Positions 25,401 to 36,539 of a DNA stretch of 64,000 nucleotides are shown here, in pieces (within the stretch, counting starts at the first letter, position 1; each line of letters starts with the position of its first letter). The notes under the pieces are model-generated. The model did not search any database, was not told the DNA's origin, and saw only the letters and a program-made list of their open reading frames with translations. The DNA is from Thermothielavioides terrestris NRRL 8126 (Eukaryota > Ascomycota > Sordariomycetes > Sordariales > Chaetomiaceae), in the NCBI RefSeq assembly GCF_000226115.1, contig NC_016457.1:4464001-4528000 (forward strand). Direction: 5' to 3'. The position numbers were made by a program, and so were the translations under genes.

Positions 25401-26008
25401 TTTAGGCTTGTAGCTTCTATTAGCTAGTTTCTATAATAGCCTTTTTAACCTCTTTAGCTATAAGCTTCTATAGGCCTTGTTTAAGCAGGTTCATAGGCCT
25501 TAAGGCAGGGCCTTCGGCTTAACTACTAGCCTAGTAGGCCTCCTTTAGCTTGCTTATAATACCCTAGGCCTAGGCCTTTGCTTTAGCTAGCACTAGGGCT
25601 AGCAGGCTACTCTAGAGGCCCTGAATTTCCTTCTAGGCCTAGTAGGCCTTTAGCTAGGCCTATATGGTTAGGGGGGGGGCCGGCCTAGGCTAGCCTTCCT
25701 TCTTTAGGCGTTGCGAGGGTAGGGTTATTGGCGCCTATCGCTTAGCGGCTATAAACGGCGTTGCTAGCCGTCAGGTGTTGGCCTAGTGGGGTAGGTAGGT
25801 CATGTGAGGGCGAAAAGTCTAACCGCTAGTTGGCCGTTGCTAGATTGCCCTGTTTTCTACCACCTCCTATACTCGTGCAACGGACTGCGCGTAGTGGTGG
25901 TCGGTACAGCTGGATAGGGTATGGCGAGAGCTTTCGAACGGTGGTGGTTTTGAAGGGTTTGTCAACGTTGCGGCAAGGATGTAAGCAAGTAGAAAGAAGA
26001 GAAAAGTT
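22425..26008 (-). mobile_element. LINE copy A, 5' half (ORF1, tRNA-like unit, ORF2 start)
   Basis: Reading leftward from the 5' end near 26008, the shared 5' terminus AACTTTTCTCTTCTTTCT is followed by ORF1 at about 25750-24480. ORF1 is a nucleic-acid-binding gag-like protein with a CCHC knuckle region near 24810-24740. The 98-nt tRNA-like cassette follows at 24443-24346, then ORF2 with an AP-type endonuclease at about 24270-23500 and the N-terminal part of RT up to 22425. Together with 10207-11832 this makes a LINE of about 5.2 kb. Stops are TAG/TAA throughout. The 5' end abuts Gypsy-3 directly. Confidence 0.85.
24346..24443 (-). ncRNA. tRNA-like cassette in LINE copy A
   Basis: 98 nt between ORF1 and ORF2, the same length as in copies D and E. 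In this copy the acceptor-like ends read GGCCTAG and TAGAGC, and the A box is RIP-altered. See the copy E entry for the box comparison. Here it is damaged and unlikely to work. Confidence 0.5.
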
Positions 26009-26014
26009 TTTGAG

Positions 26015-29000
26015 AGCGGTGTGTAAGATTGATTAAGCGTTATATAAGGCTTAAGAATAAGTATATCGCTATTGCTCGCTTCCCTTAGGATAATAAACCA
26101 ATTGTTCCTAAGGAGGTCTAGCTACTAAGTACCAAGTAGGTCGACTAGTTGCAAGGCGACGATCTTGTCGAGATAATCTAATCGATCATTACGCAACGCA
26201 ATATAGCAATTAAGCAAGCTATAGCCCTACGAGTCACCTACAACGCACTGGCCAATTCGATAGTAGTGCTATTTATAAGAGTTTAGCAGTTTAAGCAAGA
26301 ACAAGGCAATATCCCCGACTCTAAAGAGCTTTCTACTTTATATACCTAAGTCGAGGCACTCCTATACAATAAGATAGCTCTAGAAGACAAGAGGACAGAG
26401 CTCCTTAAGAAGATTGCTAATATAGTCGATCTACAAGGCTAAACTATACCCTTGACCTAAACTAAACCAATATAAACCGAATTGTGCTCAGAGTTATATA
26501 ATCCCGATCGTCCGATCCCAACGATTGAAAAAACTCCTAAACCTACGACCTATACGAAGACTATAAAAATTACTAACTCTAAGAAGTTTATCAATAGCAA
26601 AGACCTAAAGTATTTAGTATAGAAGGCAGCTATATTTCGAAAGATCAAGGGGAACTATAAATTGTTCCTAATAAAGGATTCGAAATTCGGATATATAGTG
26701 TCTTTCAGCAGTGGCAAAGCAATAGAGGCTCTTATACCCTATTTGGAAAAAGATATAGTAAAGCCGATCACTAATCTTAACAAGCTATTCGACTTCCTAG
26801 ACGGATTCTATACTGACCCTACCGAGCTCCGCTATATAAAGAATGATTTTATAGCTCTGAAAATAGGATTTATACTCTACTACAAGGTCTTTACTAAGTT
26901 TATCTACCTTACTACTAAATCTAAGAAACCTAAAGATAAGTAGAAGGAAGAGTTCTATACTCGACTCTCTTAAAGCCTCTGTTTCTAGAGAGCGAGAGAT
27001 CTAGTCGACCTAAATGTTAGTTTTAACAACTTTACTCGCCTTAGTCATTAGTTCTCTCTACTCTAGAAGATAGCTAAAAAGGATTAGAAGGACGGAAAAT
27101 CTAATTCACTAGGATCTAGACAACTAAACGAAGGATTAGCTCCTATAAAGAAGAAAGAAAAGACCCCTTAGCTAGATAGCTCTAATAGAGGCAAGGCTAA
27201 ATTAGGATCTCCTAGGCTCTTTTAGAAGGAGCGTAATGCTCTAAAAGAGGAAGGCAAGTGCTTCTATTGCTAAGAGACTAGTTATATAAAGGCGTAGTGC
27301 CCAAAGTGTATTATAGCTATAATTAAGAAGGTAGAGGCAAACCTAGAAAAAATGATAAACTTGGTCAAAGAAAACAAGACTACCGAATTAGAAAACTAAG
27401 AGCCCTAGGGAAAGTAGACTCTAGCTTAGAGCTAGATATTAGGTTAGCAGTTACCTAGGTAGACCTTTAGTAGCTTATAGGCGGTCGGAGCCTCTTCTTC
27501 CCCTATACATTAGCTGTTAATAGAACTAGTATTACTATTACTATACTTGTTAACTCTAGAGCAAACGAATATACCTTCCTTAATCGAACTTACGTAAAGC
27601 GAATCACTAAGAAACTTAGCGTTAAGGGGATACTACTTAAAACTTCGATCTTTATAAAGGACTTCTAGGGCCGATCTATAGACCTTATCAACTTAATCCT
27701 AAGATTTGACCTCTAAATTGATAGGAGAATATAGAAGGACACCCTATTCCTAGCTCTTGATATAGGGAAAGAGCATTAGCTATTACTAGGCCAATAGTAG
27801 CTCGCTTACTATAATATTCTACTAGATGCTCACTAGTATCGATTGATCTAGCCTAAAGACAAACTATATAATCTAGAATAGAACTATATCCTTGAGATTC
27901 TTTACAACTCCCTTGTCCCTAAGGTACTAAACCCTAAATACTAAAAGGATATTAAACAGAGAGACCGAGCGATAGAGCGTTAAGATTAGCGTTAAAAGGC
28001 TTAGTAGCAACTATAAATACTAAAGTATAGAGAAATACTTTCTAAACCTTCACTTAACAAATTCTATTAATTAGTACAACCTACCGAAGATCTAGGAATA
28101 TATTAATCAGTATAACCTAAGGCAAGCCTAGGATTATACCAATTAGTACAACTCAAAGTCTCTAAAATATATACCAATAGGAGCAACCTTACTAGACCTT
28201 CTGAGAAACCCCCTTAGAAAGTATTGTTCAGAGGCGTATAGGACAATAGCCTCTAGAAGATAGACTAGGCACTAAAGGGCAAGGAATTTATCCCCTTAAA
28301 GACCTATACTCGACCTATAATACCTAAAGAAGAGGAGGAATAGGCCACCTCCTAGGCAAAAGAGAGCGAACGACTATAGATTCTAGAAGGCCCGATCAAA
28401 GCTATAGTCATCTCTACTATAGCCTTTAATAAGATATTCCTTAAGGGAAACCAACAAGAGAATTCTATACTAGGATTTATTATAATCGCCTAGATCGACT
28501 AAGCTATCGAAGCTAAGAAGACTAGCAAACTCCCTAACAACAAGGACGAAGAAGTCTAAGCCTAAGTCGAGAAAGCGATTACAAAGTATCTTTACCTTAT
28601 TGAATTTGCTAATGTATTCTTAAAAAAGGAATCTAACGAGATGCTACTAAAGTACAAATATAACTATAAGATTAAACTCACTAGACTGCTACTCTAACGA
28701 GTAAGCCCTCTATACTCCTATACCCTCGACTAACTAGAGACTATAAAAAAGTACTTAGTTAAGAACCTATAGAAGGGTTTTATCAAGCTGAGCGCCGCCT
28801 TATACAGCTCCCCTATACTCTTCGCTATCAAAGGAGATAGGACCTAGAGATTTTATATCGACTACCGAGCCTTAAATAAGGTCATTGTCAAAGACCGCTA
28901 CCTACTACCCTACATTAATAAAACTTTACAACAACTAGGAAACACTAAAATCTTTACTAAGATCGATATCTAGTAAGCCTTCTACTAAATCCGACTTACC

Positions 29001-31980
29001 CCTAGAAGCGAAGACCTAACGACCTTCCGAACCTACTATAGCTAATTCCATTATAAGGTCCTACCGTTTAGCCTATATAATGGACCTACTACCTTCTAGC
29101 GATTTGTCAATTCCTAGTTCTTCGAGTACCTCGATATATTTATAACCGCCTATATCAATAACCTAATTATCTACTCTTAGAACAAAGAAGAACACTATAA
29201 ATATATACGGCTCGTCCTCTAGAAACTACGCAAAGTAGGTCTCTAGGCGAATATCAAGAAATATAAATTCTATACTACTGAAACTAAGTTCCTTAGGTTT
29301 ATCGTTAACACTAAAGGCGTCTAAGTAGACCTAAAGAAAATCGAGACAATAGATTCTTAGGACCGACCTACTACTATATAAGGAGTATAAGCCTTCCTTA
29401 GATTCTACAACTTTTACCACCAATTTGTCTATAAGTATAGAAGGATTTTACGTCCCCTATAGCGCCTAACTATTAAAGGAAAACTATTTAAGTGGACCAA
29501 AGAGTATAAAGAAGCCTTCTAAGAACTTAAAAGGCGAATAACTAACACCTTACTCCTTAAACACTACGACCCTACTAGAGAGAGCTAAATCGAAGTCGAT
29601 ATATCTGGCGGAGTCGTAGCTAGAGTCTTCTAGTAGAAATACAACGATAGTTGGTACCCTATCGCGTTCTTCTTAAAAACAATGTCTAAACTAGAAAGCA
29701 ATTACCCTATCTATAACAAGGAGCTCCTTACTATCGTATATGCCGTTAAAGAATAGTACCTAATGCTACTTAGCCTTCAATAGTGGTTTAATATCTTATT
29801 CGACCACTATATATTGCAATACTTTATATAGAAGAAGCTACTTAATATACAATAAGCTAGATAGGCCAAGCTCTTCTCCGCCCTAAATTTTTAAATCGTC
29901 TACTAACCTAGCAAGCAGAACGCCATTGCCAATGTCCTGTCCTACAAAGCCAAAGAACTCGCTACCTAGAAGGAAGTCTAAGAAGCTTACTGTACCTAGA
30001 CAGTCCTCTCTAAGAGCAAGCTAGACCTATAGATCTTAGAGGAACTAGAGTTACCGCCTAAGGAGCCTACTAAGTACGACTTATAGTATATAATCTATTA
30101 AATCGAAGCCAACGAATCTAAGCTATCTCGCCTATAGCAACTTAAAGGATATAAACTAGTAAATACTATCCTTAAAACGAACTAGGAGAGCAAAGCCCTA
30201 GAGAGTTTCTAGGAACTTACTTACTAGAATAATACCGACTAGGCCCTAAGTAACAGTAGCCTCCTACTAAAGGGAGGGAAGCTAATAGTTCTACTAGATA
30301 GTTACCTATAAACCTACCTACTAGCTAAGATCTATAACTAGATCTCTATAGCCTACCTAGGTAGGAATAAGATACGAGAGTTGGTCCAGAGACAATACTT
30401 CTAGCTAAGGCAAATAGGAGATATCAATAGGTTTATTTAGAATTGCTAGACCTGCCGACGTTCCTATATACCCTACAACAAGCTACTAAGCCTCCTTAAG
30501 CCTCTAGAAGTCCCTATAAGACCTTGGCAATACGTTACTATAGACTTCTATATAATGCCCTAGGACAAGTTGGGCTACAACCAAATCTTCGTTATAGTAG
30601 ATCGCTTAGGGAAGCGTAGCTACTCGCTCCCCTACTATAAGACTACTATTGCCAAAGAGATAGTGCAACTCTACTACTAGTATATTTAGTATACCTATAG
30701 AGCCCTAGAATCGATCACTTTAGACTAAGGCCCTTAGTTCATCTTGGTATTTTAGGACGAGTTCTATAATATCTTTAGAATTAACTTATATCTCTCTTCT
30801 TTAGAATACCCTTAGATAGATAAGTAAACCGAAATTATAAATCAATACTTTAACTAGCGTCTACGCTCCTTCGTTAACTATTTCTAAGACAATTAGTTAG
30901 AATTACTATCTATAATAGATTTTGCTTAAACTATTTTACCCTACTCGTCTACTAGCTTCGCTCTATTCAAGGTTAAGACTAGTATACTCCCCTAGATGAC
31001 CTACGATTAGTAGAAGTGTACCTAAAAGTTTAATAGCGCTAAAGATAAGCTTAATTGCACTAAAGCCTAGGAGATACTCTCTAAAATCAATTCTACTATC
31101 TAATTCGCTAGGAAAAGTATATAGAAAGCCTAGGAAGCTTAAAAGCGGTAAATGGATAAGTATCAATAGCTAGAAGAATTTAAAGTTAGTTAAAAGGTCT
31201 ATATTACAAAGGGCCACTAGTAGATAAACCGACTAAGCGATAAGCTCGACTACCTAGTCGCTAGGCCTTTTCCAATTATCGCTAAGAAGAGTTATTCCTA
31301 TAAGCTAAAGCTACCTAAGACCTAGAAGATATACCTAGTGTTTACCCTAGATCGACTCTAGAGGGCACCGAATAACCTATTACTAGGCTAGGAACCCTAG
31401 CCTAAGCCGCCGATTAAGGTGGATAGCGAATTGGAATAGTAAGTCGAAAAGATTCTTGCCTTTTAGATATTTAAAGAGAAACTCTAGTATCGTACTTAGT
31501 AGATCGGTTAAGGCGAGGACCCCAAGTAGTACAACGTTGCCAATTTTAAAAATATACTATACCGCCTTTGGGAATTCTATAAAGAATTCCCCTATATAAC
31601 TAGACTACCTTAGCGATTGCCGTAGTAGCTAAAAGCTTATAAGGAGGATTACTTTGATAATGAACACCTAGATAATAACCTGCTAATGCCTAAAGGATAA
31701 TGCGATCCAACTTAATCTAGAAGACGTTGTATATATATATAAACCCACTATAAGGTTGGGGGATAATATTTCATCCTAGCTCCCTCGTATACCTACTAGC
31801 CTAGATATAGCGTCTTGTATAGCCTAGCGAGCTATAGGGCAGATTTCCAAGTCCTATAGAACTCAATTGTATAAACTTTGTAATAAATGGGCTTGTAAGC
31901 TAATTCTTCTAATTGCCGACGGCTAGTGGAGGACTATAACGTATCCGTTGTATAGGCATAACGCTTTTTCAAGGGGGGGG
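26015..31980 (+). mobile_element. Gypsy-3: decayed chromodomain Gypsy element, no left LTR
   Basis: The + strand gag-pol begins right after the LINE A 5' end. Gag occupies about 26080-27400, with the openest piece at 26662-26943 and a CCHC knuckle near 27260-27305 (CFYC, His changed to Tyr, then CPKC). Protease near 27550 reads VNSRANEY for an expected D-S-G-A. RT spans about 28660-29330, with YINN at 29151-29162 in place of YIDD. RNase H follows, then a zinc-binding CxxC near 30450 and integrase with Asp near 30541 and 30722 and a Q-x-D-K-Q-T-E-type block near 30825. A chromodomain-like tail lies near 31400-31600. A polypurine tract (AAGGGGGGGG, 31971-31980) abuts the right LTR. No left LTR is present, so the copy is truncated as well as mutated. 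Confidence 0.85.
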
Positions 31981-32369
31981 TAATATAATAGTATAGTACA
32001 CTAACTACCGTTATATGACTTGCGCACAGACCTGTCACGTGACCACACACTTACGTAACCTCCCGAGTTGGTGGATTTATAAGATTCGAGTCGACTTCTA
32101 GATTAGGAAGGAGGGGTTGACTTGCCGATAAGGAAGAACGTGCTAATAAGGCAAACCGCGTCTTACCCTACAACGTACAGACTTTGTAGCCCTACTGCAA
32201 ATTGCAGCCCCACTGCAAATTGTCTATACGCACTACCCAAGGTATTTGAGCACAGTTTTCTACCTATATATTGATAATTTTCCTCTCTCTCCTCAGACTT
32301 GAAGTCTTCGTCAATCAAGGATCAATTTAGCTGCAGGTTCTCCAGCACTCGTTTTGCTTTGCTGTGACA
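31981..32369 (+). repeat. Gypsy-3 3' LTR
   Basis: 389 bp starting TAATATAAT (TG probably changed to TA) right after the polypurine tract and ending GCTGTGACA, giving a near-canonical TG..CA. It is noticeably less RIP-like than the internal region, with many CAG, CTG and TGCA words, including a doubled GCAAATTGC motif near 32195-32220. No partner LTR occurs at the left end near 26015. The base after it (32370) already belongs to LINE copy B. Confidence 0.75.
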
Positions 32370-34325
32370 GTAGTACTATAAAAGCCTAGTAAGCCTCTAG
32401 CAACCTACTAGACCCCCGCTAGCTATAGGCCTATTGCTCTACTGCCTACTATTAGTAAGGTTATAGAGGCAATAGTAGCTAAGAGAGTTATAGAGGCTGC
32501 TAAAGCCAATGGCCTACTCTCTAAAGAACAAATGGGCAATCGAGCCTATAGGTCTACAGAGCTAGTGACATAGCTAGTAGTAGCCTAGGTCTAAGAGGCC
32601 TAGAGACAATAGGCAATAGCCTTGCTTCTATAGCTTAACATCTCTAGAGCCTTCGATATAGTCAACTACTCTAGGCTCTTAGCTACCCTTTGGGACCTCG
32701 GCTACCCAAAGTGGCTAGTCCTATAGACCAAGGCCTAGCTAACTAGCTAATCGGCTATTCTCTATTTCAATAGGAGAGCTATAGAGCTTATCCCAGTGAC
32801 GGCAAAGGTCCCCTAAGGCTTCCCTCTATCCCTAGTGCTATTTCTACTCTATAGTAGCACCTTATATAGGGTACTAAAGGAGAAGTATTCGTATCTAGGT
32901 CTAGTAGGGTTTACCAACGATACTGATTTATTTACCTTCGAAAGAACCTTAGAAGCCAACGCTCAGTAGCTAGAAAAAGCCTAGAATATATACCTATAGT
33001 GGGCTAGGACCTAGGGTATAGCCTTTACTATTAAAAAAAGCGAACTAGTGTATTTTAACAAGGGCCGTCGACAATAGGCTACCCTAATGCGCCTAGCCCT
33101 GTCGTAGAGGGGGAGAACTAGACCTATATAGCCTGCCTAATCAGCTAGGTTCCTTAGAGCTTAGCTTAACTAGAGGCTATAGTAGGGGGCCTATAGAATA
33201 GCTATAGAGGGCAAGCTACGAACCTAGGAGTATACTCTAACTAGGATTGCTACGAAGACTTAGGGCCTAGGCCTCGCCTAAGCTAGAGAAATCTATACCA
33301 AATATATACATAGTGCTATTGCCTATAGAGCCCCTACTACCTACACCTCTACCCCCCCCTAGGGCTAGCCCTAGGGCATTGCTAGAAGCTTAGCCAAGGC
33401 CTAGAACTGTAACCTCCGAGTGGTTACTAGGGCCTATCTAGCTACGCCTATCTATACCCTCGAAACCAAAGCTTAGGTTCCCCCTCTAGACCTATACCTC
33501 AATAAAAGACTAATAGACTTCGAAAGATAAATTTGGCAACTAGTTCTCCTAGAAGGCTAAAGGCCTATCGATATTATAAATGGGGTCTATTTTAAACTCT
33601 ATAGGAGATTTAGAAAGCCTAGGGGCTAGAGGGGGCCCTAGAGGGTATAGGAGCTATAAGAGCCTACAATGGTGGAAAGGCAAGCACTAGAAATACTATA
33701 GTGGGCTAGCTATAGGCCTACTAGGTAGGCGCTTAGAGAAGCTTAGGAGGAGCGGTGGAAGCAAAGGATATAAGTATAGGGTAGGAGGCCTAGGAGGCTA
33801 GCTAACTAAGACCCCCTCGACTACCTCTTCACCAATAAGGCCTTAGCCTAGCACTAAGGCCTTACTAAGGTCTAGAGCTCTCTGCGAACCTAGGCTAGGG
33901 CGGGGGCTATAGGCCTCTAGGGCTTCCTTTTTAGGACTTAGGTCCTAGATGTTAATACTCCCCTCTATGCCTACGGAGAAGGTGTAGAAACAATAGAGTA
34001 CTTAGTGGTTTAGTGTAGGCACCCCCCAAAGCCTAGACCCTAGGCACCCTAGGCTATATAGACCTGCTTAGACCTCTACTACGTACTACGTAGTAGAGGA
34101 GCCTAGGCCTATAGGCTTGCAAGGGGGGTAGTTAACTAACTTCTATAGTTAGGCTAGCTTCTAGAGTATAGGCTAGCCGTAAAGCTAGACCTTGCTCAAG
34201 AGCTAGGCCTAGGCTAGCCCTAAGCCACTGGGCCTACTTAGCTTAGCCACTCTTTTTCCCTTTCCTTATAGTATTAGGACTTAGACTCGCTCGTTTCTTT
34301 CCTTGATTCTAAAGGTCGAATATAG
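32370..34325 (+). mobile_element. LINE copy B, 5'-truncated
   Basis: + strand LINE beginning inside the RT domain, directly at the Gypsy-3 LTR end. The RT catalytic box reads F-T-N-D at about 32911-32922 (FADD expected). Downstream the thumb and C-terminal region is legible, including TRAYLATP and PPLDLYLNKR near 33430-33510, and a late motif with EYLVV and a Cys near 33990-34020. The 3' end has CCTTGATTCTAA near 34300-34312, as in A and D. The copy shares about 100 further bases (to about 34427) with the flank of copy D in inverted orientation. 5' truncation is typical of LINE retrotransposition. Confidence 0.82.
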
Positions 34326-34427
34326 GTTTTTCATCTGGCCCTTGGGGCACAGTTTTCCTGTATATAAGCGGTAGAAGGACTGGCGAGCCCTGGCTAAGGG
34401 CACATCGAAGTAGGAAATAAGAATCTA
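34326..34427 (+). repeat. Shared 3' flank of LINE copies B and D, B side
   Basis: About 100 bp (TTTTCATCTGGCCCTTGGGG, to GTAGGAAATAA) repeated inverted at 34953-35054. Its 3' end in AAATAA suggests that it is a longer 3' untranslated region of a LINE subfamily; alternatively the two LINEs arose by inverted duplication. Copy A has a different, only weakly similar flank. Confidence 0.6.
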
Positions 34428-34539
34428 CATTTTTCCGAGTTTACACACTACTGCCGTAAAGGGCCTCCTCCATTGGAGGCTCTCGAACTAAGGTCTACCC
34501 TACTTTCTTAAGATTCTAGCTTCCTCTCCTATAAAGTTT

Positions 34540-34888
34540 AGAACAAGCTTTATTTATAATATCGATAGACCTTTAGCCTCTTAGGAGGACTAGTTGTCAA
34601 ATTTATCTTTAGAAGGCTACTAACCTTTTTTTAAGATATAGGTCTAGAGGAGGAACCTAGGCTTTAGTGTCGAAGGTATAGGTAGGCGTAGCCCTATAGA
34701 CTCTAGTGACTACCTAGAGATTGTAGTTCTAGGCCTTCGCTAGGCTTCTAGCAATGCTCTAGGGCCTGCCCTTAGGGGGGTAGAGATATAGAAGGTAGAG
34801 GCTCTATAGGCTATAGCATTATATATATACTTAGTATAAATTTCCTTAGCCTAGGCTAAGCTTAGACTCTAAATCTTTATAGTGATTG
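34540..34888 (-). mobile_element. LINE fragment C
   Basis: About 350 bp matching the ORF2 C-terminal coding part of copies A and D (compare 35780-36109), in - orientation. It lies alone in the spacer between the inverted copies B and D. Both ends are internal to the LINE, so it is a broken piece, not a separate insertion end. Confidence 0.72.
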
Positions 34889-34952
34889 TTGAGATTAGGT
34901 TATTCTAGAAGCTTTTGCAGGCATTATAGCTTAGAACTAGGTAGGAGAACTT

Positions 34953-36109
34953 TATTATTATTTCCTACCCCGATATGCCCTTGGCCAGGGCTCGCCGGTC
35001 CTTCTACCGCTTATATACAGGAAAACTGTGCCCCAAGGGCCAGATGAAAAACCTATATCCGACCTTTAGAATCAAGGAAAAACAAAACGAACGAGTCTAA
35101 GTCCCAATACTACAAGGAAAAGGGAAAAAGAGTGGCCAGGCCAAGTAGGCCTAGTAGCCTAGGGCTAGCCTAGGCTAGGCTCCTAGGCAAGGTCTAGCCT
35201 TGCGGCTAGCCTATATTCTAAAAGCCGGCCTAACTGTAGAAGCCAGTTAACCACCCCCCTTGCAAGCCTATAGGCCTAGGCTCCTCCACCACATAGTACG
35301 TAGTAGAGGTCTAGGCGGGTCCATATAGCCTAGGGTGCCTAGGGTCTAGGCCTCAGGGGGTGCCTACACTAGACTACTAAGTGCTCCACCGTTTCTACAC
35401 CTTGACCACAAGCGCAGAGGGGGGTATTAACGTCTAGGACCTAGGCCCTAAAAAGGAAGCCCCAAAGGCCTATAGCCCCTACCCTAGCCTAGGTTAGCAG
35501 AGAGCTCTAGGCCTTAGTTAGGCCTTGATGCTAGGTTAAGGCCCTATTGGTAAAGAGAAAATTAGGGGGGTCCTAGTCGGCTAGCCTCCTAGGCTTCCTA
35601 CCCTATATCTAAACTCTTTACTTCTACCACTCCTCCTAAGCCTCCCTAAGCGCCTACCTAGTAGGCCTACAGCTAGCCTACTACAGTGCCACTAGTATTT
35701 GCTTTTCCATCGTTGTAGGCTCTTGCGGCCCCTGCACCCTCTAGGGCCCCCTCTAGCCTCTAGGCTTTCTAAACCTCTTGTAGAGCTTAAGGCAAGCCCT
35801 ATTTATAACGTTGATAGGCCTTTAGCCCCCTAGGAGGACCAGTCGTCGAATTCGCCTCTCGAAGTCTGCTAGCCTTTTATTAAGGTATAGGTCTAGAGGG
35901 GGAACCTAGGCTTTAGTCTCGAGGGTATAGGTAGGTGTAGCCTAGTAGGCCCTAGTGACCACTTAGAGGCTACGGTTCTAGGCCTTAGCTAGGCTCCTAG
36001 CAATGCCCTAGGGCTGGCCCTAGGGGGGGGTAGGAGTGTAGGCAGTTGAGGCACTATAGGCTATAGCATTGCATATACACTTAGTATAGATTTCCCTAGC
36101 TTGGGCTAG
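34953..36109 (-). mobile_element. LINE copy D, 3' part
   Basis: - strand continuation of the LINE split by Gypsy E2, covering the end of ORF2 and the 3' UTR. It matches copy A 10207-11265 closely, and the inverted copy B 33270-34427. The last five bases, GCTAG (36105-36109), are the target-site duplication of E2. The clean 3' boundary shared with A lies near 35068; bases 34953-35067 are the extra 3' segment shared with copy B. Confidence 0.85.
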
Positions 36110-36358
36110 TGTCACACGCAACTGTGGCAAGGGCACCTATGACCGCACCGCGGTTAGGGGTGACGAGCGTTCCCTTAAAAAGGGGAACCTCACCCGGAAC
36201 CCCTTCGTAGGAAGACAGACTGCATCAATATACTTTTGTGACATATACTAGTGTTTAGGAGTGCCGCCTTATCAGCTAACGAGACTAAGAGGCATTGATC
36301 TTTCTCACCCTTATACGTTTACCGCTAGATGGTCACCGAGGACTATTAGCGTATAACA
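36110..36358 (+). repeat. E2 5' LTR
   Basis: 249 bp, TGTCACACGC to GCGTATAACA, bounded on the left by GCTAG (36105-36109). It is the inverted equivalent of the E1 LTRs and is only lightly mutated (long CACCCGGAACCCC and GTGCCGCC stretches survive). The primer-binding-like TGGTGCCTATTAACG begins at 36361, two bases inside the LTR end. Confidence 0.94.
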
Positions 36359-36539
36359 AGTGGTGCCTATTAACGATTTAAACCTATTTACTTCCCGTCG
36401 AGGGGAGCCAAATTCGGATCGGGAGACATTACGAGTTACGCCTAGCAAGTTGTATAGAGCAACGTCCGAGGTAGATAATGCTCCTTTGTAAAAGAGCAAA
36501 CTTCGGAGTACACGATCTATAACGAACTGGTTCACGACC

